Positions 25,674 to 33,472 of a stretch of 64,000 nucleotides of DNA are shown in pieces (within the stretch, counting starts at the first letter, position 1; each line of letters opens with the position of its first letter). Origin of the DNA: Aromatoleum bremense. GTDB lineage: Bacteria; Pseudomonadota; Gammaproteobacteria; Burkholderiales; Rhodocyclaceae. A program made the position numbers and the translations under genes. The DNA lies in the NCBI RefSeq assembly GCF_017894365.1, contig NZ_CP059467.1, positions 1,984,001 through 2,048,000 of the forward strand, written 5' to 3'. Under the pieces are notes generated by a model. That model worked only from the letters and a program-made list of their open reading frames with translations. It was not told the origin of the DNA and made no database searches.

Positions 25674-26222
25674 TCATCTCCCGGCGACCGAGCGCGCGGC
25701 GGGGCGCCGGCCCCACTTCCACGGTGCGGTGACGTCCTCGATGACGTCGAAGAACCAGCGGTCGAGGAGCGGCGCGCCTTCGGGTGAACGCTGCAGCGGC
25801 AGCTGGCCCGGCGCGACGAGGCGCAGCTCGGCCGCGTCGTCGCCAGCGACCGGGTGCCCGCCGGTGGAATGCGCGCGATACGCGAGGATCAGCGCGCGTG
25901 CGCCGGTCTGCGAGTACGCGCCGACGAAACCGTCGACGACGACGTCAAGGCCGGTTTCTTCGCGCGCCTCGCGGATGACCGCGTCCTCCAGCGACTCGCC
26001 GAGTTCGACATAGCCGCCGGGCGGTGCCCAGTAGCCGGCCAGCGGCGTGAGCCCGCGGCGGATCATCACGAGATGGTCGGCGTGATCGATGATCGCGAGC
26101 ACGACCGGCGCCGGCTTGTGGAACGCGACGTAGCCGCAGGCCGGACAGCTTTCCCGTTCGCGTCCATGTACCGCGGCGAGCGCAAGCGGCGTCCGGCATT
26201 CCGGACAGAATTTCATTGTCAT
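25674..26222 (-). CDS. Nudix hydrolase with N-terminal zinc ribbon
   Basis: A 182-residue protein. A zinc-ribbon (CPEC, then CPACGY) occupies residues 1-35, and a canonical Nudix box (G-x5-E-x7-REAREETGL) follows in GGYVELGESLEDAV and IREAREETGL. Nudix enzymes cleave nucleoside or other diphosphates. It overlaps the upstream DUF120 gene by ATGA, so the two are translationally coupled, and both follow ubiX. That context suggests a role in cofactor supply, perhaps making dimethylallyl monophosphate from the diphosphate for UbiX, or handling NAD- or FAD-type diphosphates. AGGAG lies seven bases before the chosen ATG. The C-terminal tail is Arg/Pro-rich. Confidence 0.85.
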   Translation of the reverse strand: MTMKFCPECRTPLALAAVHGRERESCPACGYVAFHKPAPVVLAIIDHADHLVMIRRGLTPLAGYWAPPGGYVELGESLEDAVIREAREETGLDVVVDGFVGAYSQTGARALILAYRAHSTGGHPVAGDDAAELRLVAPGQLPLQRSPEGAPLLDRWFFDVIEDVTAPWKWGRRPAARSVAGR

Positions 26223-26788
26223 GACTGTTCTCCTCGGACGAGCCACGCGATCTGCGCTCGCGAAGCGGTGCGCGCGTCGAGGCTCGCGCCGACGCGAAGC
26301 GGGACTGTGCTGCGGGTGAGATCGAGCTGCAGCGTGACGCGGTCGCCGTCGCCGAGGCCGAGCGTCGCGCGCACCGGCACCGGCGCAACGATCTCGAACT
26401 TGTGCGACGGGTAGTCGGCGACGTCCGGCAGCACCAGCGCGCCGTCAATCCGCCCGGCGAGCCGGATGCGAAAGCATCGCGCGCCGCAGAAGCCCGCAGG
26501 CGACGTGATCGCGATGCCCGGTGCCGCTGCCAGGCTCTGGCGCGCAGCGCGCCAGCGCGGGCCGGACATGTGCAGGTTCAGCGTGCCAGGGTGCGGCACG
26601 AAGCCGAGCTTCGCGCGGAACTCCTCGACCACCCAGTCGAGCGACGTGAAGCGGCGACCGACGCCGTCGCCGCGGGTGACCATGCCGGCGAGCGGGATCT
26701 TCGCGCCGGCGACGGGCTCGAAGCTGCCGTGGGGGGCGGACGACATCCGGACGAAGCGGCCCGTGCGCGTGACGGAGGCGAGCAGCAT
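26219..26788 (-). CDS. Archaeal-type (DUF120) riboflavin kinase-like protein
   Basis: A 189-residue protein that matches the fold of CTP-dependent riboflavin kinase (RibK, DUF120) of archaea. Family signatures by eye: a glycine loop TRGDGVGRRFTSL, FRAKLGFVPHPGTLNLHM, FCGARCFRIRLAG, GALVLPDVADYP and KFEIVAPVPVRATLGLGDGD. The product FMN is the substrate of UbiX, encoded just upstream (gap of four bases), so a local FMN supply for the prenyl-FMN cofactor is the obvious inference. Bacteria normally use RibF instead. The extra N-terminal 30 residues are longer than in archaeal RibK. Whether it phosphorylates riboflavin with CTP cannot be read here. Confidence 0.78.
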   Translation of the reverse strand: MLLASVTRTGRFVRMSSAPHGSFEPVAGAKIPLAGMVTRGDGVGRRFTSLDWVVEEFRAKLGFVPHPGTLNLHMSGPRWRAARQSLAAAPGIAITSPAGFCGARCFRIRLAGRIDGALVLPDVADYPSHKFEIVAPVPVRATLGLGDGDRVTLQLDLTRSTVPLRVGASLDARTASRAQIAWLVRGEQS

Positions 26789-26792
26789 GATG

Positions 26793-27377
26793 TCAGCGCG
26801 CCTTCGCGGATTCGCGTTCTTCGTTGCCGGTCCAGCGGCCGAACAGGTCGACGTCGAGGTCGAACTGGTCGAGCACTTTCGTCACCGACTGGTTGATGAT
26901 GTCGTCGATCGTCTGCGGGCGATGGTAGAACGCCGGCAGCGGCGGCACCAGCACCGCGCCGGTCTCGGTGACCTGTGTCATCAGCCGCAGGTGGCCAAGG
27001 TGCAGCGGCGTCTCGCGGATCATCAGCACGAGCTTGCGGCGCTCCTTCAGCGTCACGTCGGCGGCGCGGATCAGCAGGTTGGTGTTGAACGAGTTCGCGA
27101 CCGCGGACAGCGTCTTGATCGAGCACGGCGCGATGACCATGCCGGCGTGGCGGAACGAGCCGCTGGCGATCGACGCGCCGACGTCGTTGATGTCATGCAC
27201 GCAGGAGGCGAGGAGCTTGACGTCGTTGATCGAATAATCGGTCTCGTAGATGATCGTGCGCTTGGCCGAATCCGACATCACGAGGTCGGTTTCGACGCCG
27301 ATCTTCTTCAGCACCTCGAGGAGGCGGATGCCGTAGATCGCGCCGCTGGCACCGGAAATTCCGACGACTATTCTCAT
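26793..27377 (-). CDS. ubiX: Flavin prenyltransferase UbiX
   Basis: A 194-residue UbiX-family enzyme that makes prenylated FMN from FMN and dimethylallyl phosphate, the cofactor of UbiD-type (de)carboxylases. It begins MRIVVGISGASGAIYGIRLL and has IAPCSIKTLSAVANSFNTNL, the RETPLHLGHLRLM loop and PAFYHRPQTIDDIINQSV, all family hallmarks. GAGGGAG precedes the ATG. Its place behind three UbiD-family genes suggests a dedicated cofactor supply for phenylphosphate carboxylase, perhaps beside a housekeeping copy elsewhere. Confidence 0.94.
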   Translation of the reverse strand: MRIVVGISGASGAIYGIRLLEVLKKIGVETDLVMSDSAKRTIIYETDYSINDVKLLASCVHDINDVGASIASGSFRHAGMVIAPCSIKTLSAVANSFNTNLLIRAADVTLKERRKLVLMIRETPLHLGHLRLMTQVTETGAVLVPPLPAFYHRPQTIDDIINQSVTKVLDQFDLDVDLFGRWTGNEERESAKAR

Positions 27378-27389
27378 TTCAGATCTCCC

Positions 27390-28736
27390 TCAGGAAAGCA
27401 GTTCGGCGATGACTGCGCGGGCTTTTGCCGCGGCGGCGGCAGGCAGGGTGATGCGGTCGGACTCGGCGCCGCTCGCGCGCGTCGCGATGAAGCCGACTTT
27501 CGAAGCGGCGTTGCCGGCGGCCGACGGGTCGATGACATAGGCTTCGCAGCCGTGGATCACGACGGTGTCGCGCGCGGGCTGGTAGCGCGTCGCCAGCGCC
27601 CAGCCGACTTCGCGCGGGTCGCGGATATCGACGTCGTCATCGACGATGGTGACCATCTTCAGGCGCCGGTCGAGGTTCAGCGCGAGCATCACGAGCCTTC
27701 TCACGTCGGCCGGCGTGCAGTCGTGAACGGCGATGACGGCGGAAAAGCCGCTCGTGCCGGCGGCCAGTTCCAGATCGGCGACGCCGCCGATCAGCGCCTG
27801 CAACTGGCCGAGCAGCTCGGCGCCGGCAGCGAGCGACAGCAGCGCGTCGACTTCGGCCGACCACGGGCACAGGCCGGGATAGATGAAGTTGTCGCGGTGC
27901 GTGACCGCGCTCACTTCGATGACGGGGCTGACGTTCGAGAAGTAATGCCCGGTGTTCTCGCCGAACGGCCCTTCGAGCTCGCGCACGCCCGGCAGCATCC
28001 GCCCTTCGATGACGATCTCGGCGCGCGCCGGCACTTCGACGTCGACTGTCTCGGCGCGCACCAGCTCGACCGGTTCGCCGCGCAACGCGCCGGCGATCGC
28101 CATCTTGTCCGGCACCAGCGGGCCGACCTTGACGACTGACGACAACAGCGTCGCCGGTTCGAGGCCGAGCGCGATCGCCACGTCGAGCGGCCGGCCTGCG
28201 GCTTCGGCGCGTGCGAGGAACTGCGGCAGCGGCGGATTCGCGAGCAGGATGCCGAGCCGCCTGCCGCCCTTGACCATCATGCGGTGGATGCCCATGCCGC
28301 GCCGGCCGGTCTCGGGGTCGGTGCACAGCACGACGCCGGTGGTGATGAACGGCGCCGCGTCCTTCTCGTGGTGGGTCAGGATCGGCAACAGCGACAGCAG
28401 GTCGTCGGGTGCGCGGTGCACGACCTCCTTGACCGGCACCGCGCCCGTGGCCATGACCGGCGGCACGCCGTGTTCCTTGCGCTGCAGCCAGGTTTGCGCG
28501 AGCCGCTCTTCAGTCGTGCCGAGCGCGCGGGCGAGGCGAGGGCGGCTGGCGATCAGGTTGCCGGCGACGCGCGTGCCGGGATAGCCGCGGATGTTGTCGA
28601 ACAGCACCGCCGGCGCGCCCGCGGGCAGGCCGCGCAACACTGCCGCGATCTCGAAGCGCGGATCGAACTCGTCGCGGACGTGCCGCAGATCGTCGCCGAG
28701 GTCGGCGAGGAAGGCGCGCAAATCGGAATAAGCCAT
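27390..28736 (-). CDS. Third UbiD-family decarboxylase in the phenol operon
   Basis: A 448-residue UbiD-family protein, distinct from both carboxylase subunits. Shared features include the catalytic motif EGPFGENTGHY and GMGIHRMMVKGGRRLGI in the prenyl-FMN region. It keeps EGPFGE, so it should be catalytically competent. The gene lies between ppcC and ubiX, with a 120-base gap after ppcC. It could act on a related aromatic acid, replace a carboxylase subunit, or help with cofactor loading. GGGGGAA precedes the ATG; the in-frame upstream extension is not credible. Confidence 0.88.
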   Translation of the reverse strand: MAYSDLRAFLADLGDDLRHVRDEFDPRFEIAAVLRGLPAGAPAVLFDNIRGYPGTRVAGNLIASRPRLARALGTTEERLAQTWLQRKEHGVPPVMATGAVPVKEVVHRAPDDLLSLLPILTHHEKDAAPFITTGVVLCTDPETGRRGMGIHRMMVKGGRRLGILLANPPLPQFLARAEAAGRPLDVAIALGLEPATLLSSVVKVGPLVPDKMAIAGALRGEPVELVRAETVDVEVPARAEIVIEGRMLPGVRELEGPFGENTGHYFSNVSPVIEVSAVTHRDNFIYPGLCPWSAEVDALLSLAAGAELLGQLQALIGGVADLELAAGTSGFSAVIAVHDCTPADVRRLVMLALNLDRRLKMVTIVDDDVDIRDPREVGWALATRYQPARDTVVIHGCEAYVIDPSAAGNAASKVGFIATRASGAESDRITLPAAAAAKARAVIAELLS

Positions 28737-28823
28737 CGTTCCCCCAATTCTTGAAACCGTGTAGAGCCGCGGCGCCGGCCGCGGGTGCGCGTCCTGAACG
28801 TGCTGTCGCTGCCCGAGCCGGAC

Positions 28824-28844
28824 GGGCCGCAACCCGTGCGGCCC
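28824..28844. other. Hairpin in the ppcC to third-ubiD gap
   Basis: GGGCCGCA and TGCGGCCC form an eight-base perfect stem with a five-base loop, about 12 bases after the ppcC stop on the minus strand. It could be a processing or attenuation point that sets lower expression of the cofactor genes. Weak evidence. Confidence 0.3.
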
Positions 28845-28856
28845 GGGCACGCGTTG

Positions 28857-29111
28857 CTACAGATACTTCGCCGGCATGCGCTGGACCTGCTCGATGATGC
28901 GGATCGAGAACTGCTGGTTGCACAGCTGGCCGCGCCCGAAGCGCACTTGCAGGCGGTCGGCGAACTTGTCGAGCGATTTCGACAGTTCAGCCTTGACGCG
29001 CTGATAAGTGTATTTCTTCAGCCCCGGATTGAGTGTGCGCACGCTTAGTTCGAGCTCCGTGCCTTCCGGCAGTTCGGCCAGATCCATAACGAAAACTTCC
29101 CACTGGTTCAT
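28857..29111 (-). CDS. ppcC: Phenylphosphate carboxylase gamma (10-kDa) subunit
   Basis: An 84-residue protein matching the small, unique subunit of phenylphosphate carboxylase (MNQWEVFVMDLAELPEGTEL, then VRTLNPGLKKYTYQRVKAEL). It has no known fold outside this enzyme family. In Thauera aromatica a small subunit of this size is needed to carboxylate phenylphosphate, while the others suffice for isotope exchange with 4-hydroxybenzoate. It follows ppcA by 12 bases. Subunit lettering differs between papers; I use the protein-family naming in which gamma is the short subunit and delta the HAD protein. Confidence 0.9.
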   Translation of the reverse strand: MNQWEVFVMDLAELPEGTELELSVRTLNPGLKKYTYQRVKAELSKSLDKFADRLQVRFGRGQLCNQQFSIRIIEQVQRMPAKYL

Positions 29112-29123
29112 CGCGTCGTCTCC

Positions 29124-30581
29124 TTATTTCACCGGCTTGAAGCCGTAGTCGGTCCAGCTGTTCGTGACTTTGTCCTGGATGTCCTGCGGATAGACTTTCT
29201 TGAAGCTGACGACCGACGGCACGTCGTTGGTCTTGTCCCAGTCGACCGGCCACAGGCAGTCGAACAGCACCTGCGAGCCGATCGAGTACTTGCGGTCGTG
29301 CGGCGTCGCGTGCGGATACAGCGCCGTGCCGGTGGTGTTCTTGAACACGTGGATGCCGCGTTCCGGATTGCAGCGCGTGCAGAAGGCGTGATAGACCTCG
29401 TCCCAGTTGAAGATGTCGGTCTGGTCGTCGACCACCATGACCATGTGGAACCACGGCCCGAGCTTGGAGCCGAACGCGAGTTGCGCGATCTGCATCGCGA
29501 TGCCGGCGTAGGTCGGCTTCACGCCGACGATCATCATGTGGTGCGTCGAGCGCGGGTGCATGTACACCCCGGTCACCGGGATGCCCTGGCTCTTCAGCAG
29601 TTTTTCCAGCTCGAGCCCGAGCGAGAACGAGCGCAAGAGCTGCCCCTCGTCCTGCGGCACGCCCATGTTCGAGATCGTCATCGTCGCGTTGTTGCGATAC
29701 GTGATCGCATCGACGCGGAAAGTCACGCGGAAGTCGCGCGGGCTCGTGCGGTAGCCGGTGTATTCGCCGAACGGGCCTTCCTCGACCTTGTAGTCGGGCA
29801 GGATCATGCCTTCGATGATGATTTCGGCATCGGCCGGCACTTCGAGGTCGTTGGTCTCGCATTTGACGAGCCGCACCGCCTCGCCCGACAGCATGCCGCA
29901 CAATTCCGGCTCGGGAATCGGGCTCGGCGCGCACGCGGCCATCGCGGCGAGCGGCGACAGGCCGATCGCGGTCGCGAACGGGCAGCCTTCGCCGCGCGGC
30001 AGGTAGTACTCGGTCAGCGCTTTGCCCAGATCCGAGAACGGGAATACCGCGCCCGACATCGTGCGGCCGTCCCACATCATCTGGCGGTACATGCCCCAGT
30101 TCACGTCACCGCGCACCGGGTGCTTGGTGATCACCGCGTGCCACGTGCCGACGTAGCGGCCGCCGTCGCCGTCATGCACGAGCGGCACCGGCAGCTTCGT
30201 CAGGTCGACGTCGTCGCCGAGCAGGATGTTTTCCTTGCACGGGGCGTCGCGGCGGTCGATCACGACCGGTTCGATCGGCTCGCTGTTGGTGCGCTTGAGG
30301 TACTCGGCGCCGATCTGGGGCAAGGTGGAAGCCGGGTCCATGCCGAGCGAGATCGCCATGCGGCGGTATGTCGACAGCGGCGCGCCAAAGTAGCTGAAGC
30401 CCGGATAGTCCTTGATGTTCTCCATGAACGGGGCGGCTTCGCCAAGCTCGCAGACGCGGCGCACGATCGCGCCGGCCTCGTTGTCCCAGTCCACTTCCTG
30501 CCTGATGCGTACCGCGTCGCCGGATCTTACGCAGGCCTCGATGAATTCGCGGTTGTTCTTCGGTGCCGAAATCTTTGCCAC
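29124..30581 (-). CDS. ppcA: Phenylphosphate carboxylase alpha subunit (UbiD family, about 54 kDa)
   Basis: A 485-residue UbiD-family subunit of phenylphosphate carboxylase, which turns phenylphosphate and CO2 into 4-hydroxybenzoate in anaerobic phenol degradation. The UbiD catalytic motif EEGPFGEYTGYRTSP is intact, with prenyl-FMN-region residues in RYVGTWHAVITKHP. The start is GTG (VAKISAPKNN) with AAGGAG six bases upstream; the much longer open frame upstream overlaps ppcD out of frame and is spurious. I call it alpha because it is the larger UbiD subunit and sits third in the ppcB-ppcD-ppcA-ppcC order known from related bacteria. It also contains a cysteine-rich patch near CTRCNPERG. Confidence 0.9.
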   Translation of the reverse strand: MAKISAPKNNREFIEACVRSGDAVRIRQEVDWDNEAGAIVRRVCELGEAAPFMENIKDYPGFSYFGAPLSTYRRMAISLGMDPASTLPQIGAEYLKRTNSEPIEPVVIDRRDAPCKENILLGDDVDLTKLPVPLVHDGDGGRYVGTWHAVITKHPVRGDVNWGMYRQMMWDGRTMSGAVFPFSDLGKALTEYYLPRGEGCPFATAIGLSPLAAMAACAPSPIPEPELCGMLSGEAVRLVKCETNDLEVPADAEIIIEGMILPDYKVEEGPFGEYTGYRTSPRDFRVTFRVDAITYRNNATMTISNMGVPQDEGQLLRSFSLGLELEKLLKSQGIPVTGVYMHPRSTHHMMIVGVKPTYAGIAMQIAQLAFGSKLGPWFHMVMVVDDQTDIFNWDEVYHAFCTRCNPERGIHVFKNTTGTALYPHATPHDRKYSIGSQVLFDCLWPVDWDKTNDVPSVVSFKKVYPQDIQDKVTNSWTDYGFKPVK

Positions 30582-30631
30582 GTCGATCTCCTTGCTGTGG
30601 ATGGAAGCGATTCGAAAAGGTGTTGAACCGT

Positions 30632-31141
30632 TCAGTGGAGCTTCGCGAGCACCGCGTCCCACTTGCCTTGCGCCTTGAGGATCAGCTCGGCGACTTCGCG
30701 CACCGCGCCGTGCCCGCCGCGCGCGGTGGTCACGTAGGCGGCGATTTCCTTGATGTCGGCGACCGCATCGCCGACTGCTATGGGCAGCCCGACGCGCTTC
30801 ATCATCGACAGATCGACGAGGTCGTCGCCGACGTAGCACACCTCGGCGTCGGAGATGTTCATCTCCTCGATCATCTGCGCATACGGCTCGGTCTTCTTCT
30901 TGATGCCCTCGTGGAAGCGCTTGATCTTCAGCTCCTCGGCGCGATGGCGCACCGCGCCGGATTTCTTCGACGTGATGATCGCGACGTCGATGCCGCACAG
31001 CTGCAGCACGATGACGCCCATGCCGTCCTTGATGTCGAAGTTGCGCGATTCGACGCCTTCGTCGTTGATGACGATGCGGCCGTCGGTCATCACGCCGTCG
31101 ACGTCGAGGATCACCAGCTTGATGTTCTTTGCCCGTTCCAT
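30632..31141 (-). CDS. ppcD: Phenylphosphate carboxylase delta subunit (HAD phosphatase family)
   Basis: A 169-residue HAD protein of the KdsC type. Motif I is LDVDGVMTDGRIVI (nucleophile Asp and acid/base Asp), motif II is AIITSKKSGA, and motifs III/IV are in CYVGDDLVDLSMM. All catalytic positions are kept, so it could hydrolyse the phosphoester. In the carboxylase it is thought to handle phenylphosphate so that a phenolate is presented to the UbiD subunits. It lies between ppcB and ppcA with short gaps of about 50-65 bases. Confidence 0.92.
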   Translation of the reverse strand: MERAKNIKLVILDVDGVMTDGRIVINDEGVESRNFDIKDGMGVIVLQLCGIDVAIITSKKSGAVRHRAEELKIKRFHEGIKKKTEPYAQMIEEMNISDAEVCYVGDDLVDLSMMKRVGLPIAVGDAVADIKEIAAYVTTARGGHGAVREVAELILKAQGKWDAVLAKLH

Positions 31142-31205
31142 GTTTCCATATCCTCGGTGAGGCCGCCTCGCCGGACGGCCGTTGCGTGTCGGTGGTAGGT
31201 GTCGC

Positions 31206-32624
31206 TCAGTCGATGCCGTACTCGTGCCAGCGGGCGCGGATCTTGGCGAGCATTTCCTCGTCCATGCGCGCCTCGACCGGCTTCTGTTTCCACTCGTACG
31301 GGATGCACGCGTCCATCAGGATGCGCGACGTCGTGAGCTTGTCGCCGTCCGGGTCGAGCGCCGGGTCGAGCGGCGTCGAGCGGCCGCGCTTGATGAGTTC
31401 GGTGCCGCGCATCGGGTCGTAACGGCACGACAGCGCCCAGAACACGCGCTGCAGGTCGTCGGCGGCGATGTCCTCGTCGACGGTGATGATGCCCTTCATG
31501 CCGTAGCTGCCGGTGTTGCTGCCCATGACCGCGTCGGCGACCTGGCGCGAGTGGCCGGGGTACGCCTGCTTGAGCGACACGACGGACCAGAAGCGCCCGG
31601 TCGATTCCGGCAGCACGCACACCGACTGGACGCCGGGGATGCGCATCTGCTCGAGCTCGGTCCACAGGGTCGCGGTCCGCGTGAAGGCGAGCAGCATATG
31701 CACGTCGGTCACCGGACGGCCCTGGCCGGTTGCCCACAGGATCGGGTTGTTGCGGTGCAGGATCTGCTGCACTTCGAGCACCGGCTTCGGGATCGGCTTG
31801 TGCAGCTCGTCGGTGTAGTAGCCGGTGTATTCGGCAAACGGGCCTTCGGGCAGGAAGGCGTTCGGGTCGATCTCGCCTTCGAGGACGATCTCGGCGCCCG
31901 CCGGCACGGGCAGCCCGGTCAGCGGTGCCATCAGGAACTCGGCCTGCTGGCCGCGCACCGTGCCGGTGATGTCGAAGTCGCTCGCGCCCTTGTGCATCAG
32001 AGTGCCGGCCATGAAGATCAGCGGATCGCAGCCGATGATCGCCGCCGCGGGCATCTTCTTCCCCATCTTGGCGTACTTCTTCATGATCCGCTCGCCGCGC
32101 TTGCCGGGCAGGATCTGCACGCCGCAGCGCTTGTCGTCGAGCATCTGCATGCGATAGGTGCCGAGGTTCACCTCGCCCGTTTCCGGGTCGCGCAGCACCA
32201 CCGACACCATCGTGCCGATGTAGCGCCCGCCATCGAGCGGGAAGAACTTCGGCACCGGGAACATGTTCAGGTCGACCTTGTTGCCGGTGAGCACGTTTTC
32301 CAGCACCGGTCCGTCCTTCACTTCCTTCGCCTTGATCAGGCCTTCGGAGGTGATTGTCTTCTTCATCCACTGTTGCGCCGACTGGCACAGCGTCAGGTCG
32401 TGCGGCAGGCCGAGCATGATCGCCAGGCGCTTGGTCGTCGCGAATGCGCCTGTGAATACCGGCGTGTCGTAGCCCTTGATGCTCTCGAACAGCAGCGCCG
32501 GACCTTTCTTCTCCTCGGTCAGCTTGGAGACGTGCGAGATCTCCAGATTCCAGTCGACTTCGGTGGTGATGCGCTTCAGCTCGTTGGCTTCGGCGCACTG
32601 GTTGATGAAATATCTCAGGTCCAT
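31206..32624 (-). CDS. ppcB: Phenylphosphate carboxylase beta subunit (UbiD family, about 53 kDa)
   Basis: A 472-residue UbiD-family protein that pairs with PpcA. Conserved segments are FFPLDGGRYIGTMVSVVLRD and, at the catalytic motif, LPEGPFAEYTGYYTDE. The usual Gly between Phe and Glu is replaced by Ala (EGPFAE instead of EGPFGE), while both glutamates are kept. The two UbiD subunits are clearly diverged paralogs, and one may bind prenyl-FMN while the other is structural; this cannot be decided by eye. It follows ppsC by 45 bases and starts the carboxylase part of the operon. Confidence 0.9.
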   Translation of the reverse strand: MDLRYFINQCAEANELKRITTEVDWNLEISHVSKLTEEKKGPALLFESIKGYDTPVFTGAFATTKRLAIMLGLPHDLTLCQSAQQWMKKTITSEGLIKAKEVKDGPVLENVLTGNKVDLNMFPVPKFFPLDGGRYIGTMVSVVLRDPETGEVNLGTYRMQMLDDKRCGVQILPGKRGERIMKKYAKMGKKMPAAAIIGCDPLIFMAGTLMHKGASDFDITGTVRGQQAEFLMAPLTGLPVPAGAEIVLEGEIDPNAFLPEGPFAEYTGYYTDELHKPIPKPVLEVQQILHRNNPILWATGQGRPVTDVHMLLAFTRTATLWTELEQMRIPGVQSVCVLPESTGRFWSVVSLKQAYPGHSRQVADAVMGSNTGSYGMKGIITVDEDIAADDLQRVFWALSCRYDPMRGTELIKRGRSTPLDPALDPDGDKLTTSRILMDACIPYEWKQKPVEARMDEEMLAKIRARWHEYGID

Positions 32625-32669
32625 TCGAAAAACTCCTTGGTGGATGACGATCAGTTCAACAGGAAGGGC

Positions 32670-33338
32670 TCAATGCTTTGCCTGGACGGATTCGATGATC
32701 TCGAATCCCGCGTGCTCGAGTGCGCGGGTCACCGTATCGGTGTCCGCGGCGTGGAAGCGGACGATCACTTTCTTCGCGTGCGCCGCGGACGAGGCGTCCT
32801 GGTGGCCGATGCCGATCGGGTAGATCGCGAGCAGTTCGGCGCCGGCGGATTCGACGATGTCGGTAATGCGACCCATCGTTCCCGGCTTGAGCTCGATCGG
32901 CGCCAGCGTCACGCCGCTGCGCTTTTCCCAGGCGCCGAGGAAGTGCGCCGCCAGCGAGAACATCTCGATCGCCGAGATCATGCCCACGACATTGCCGCCG
33001 TCCATCACCGGCAGCTGCCCGACGCCGTGCTCCTGGCCGACCTGCAGGCAGTGCTCCATCGTGTCGTCGGCGTCGATCGTCGCCGGGTTGCGGACCATGA
33101 TGTCCTTGACCTTGACGCAGTTCGAGAAATAGCTGAGCTCGTCGGTGTCCTGGGTGCGCAGCGCGACGTGCGCAGCGCGCAGGCAGCCGGCGCGCGTGAT
33201 GAGGCCGCGCAGGCGACCGTCGTCTACGACCGGCAGCGCGTGGACATTGGCCTCCGACAGGATCCGCTTCGCCTCGGACAGCAGCGTGTCGCCGGTCAGC
33301 ACGGTCGGATTCGGCTGCATCCAGTTACGTACGATCAT
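32670..33338 (-). CDS. ppsC: Phenylphosphate synthase subunit C (CBS-domain protein)
   Basis: A 222-residue protein with two CBS domains (MIVRNWMQPNPTVLTGDTLL, ALPVVDDGRLRGLIT, then VKDIMVRNPATIDADDTMEH and QLPVMDGGNVVGMIS). A C-terminal ACT-like segment follows (VTLAPIELKPGTMGRITDIV). In Thauera aromatica the third subunit stimulates the phosphorylation of phenol by PpsAB. CBS pairs bind adenine nucleotides, which suits energy sensing. The ATG is preceded by GGAGAACGAAA. A repeat element of about 108 bp separates it from ppsB. Confidence 0.9.
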   Translation of the reverse strand: MIVRNWMQPNPTVLTGDTLLSEAKRILSEANVHALPVVDDGRLRGLITRAGCLRAAHVALRTQDTDELSYFSNCVKVKDIMVRNPATIDADDTMEHCLQVGQEHGVGQLPVMDGGNVVGMISAIEMFSLAAHFLGAWEKRSGVTLAPIELKPGTMGRITDIVESAGAELLAIYPIGIGHQDASSAAHAKKVIVRFHAADTDTVTRALEHAGFEIIESVQAKH

Positions 33339-33364
33339 TTTTCGTTCTCCATATCCGTTGCCGT

Positions 33365-33472
33365 CGTAGGGCAAAAAAGCGCAGCGCCTTCCGCCAAATA
33401 CCTGCCGAACCCAGCGGCGGTTCGGTTGGCGGTTCGGTTGGCGGATAGCGCCTTCGGCTCATCCGCCCTACG
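33365..33472. repeat. REP-like palindromic element between ppsB and ppsC
   Basis: Both ends read CGTAGGGC inwards, followed by related blocks GCGCAGCGCCTTCCGCCAA (left) and, from the right strand, GAAGGCGCTATCCGCCAA. The centre holds a tandem 12-base unit (GGCGGTTCGGTT, two full copies plus a partial). The right end contains the TAG stop of ppsB. This is the form of extragenic palindromes spread in many proteobacterial genomes. A related half copy lies at 63036-63066, also directly after a stop codon. Confidence 0.8.

Noticed and set aside
30582..30998. Upstream extension of the ppcA frame
   Set aside because: It overlaps ppcD out of frame; the GTG with AAGGAG at the right distance gives the expected protein length.
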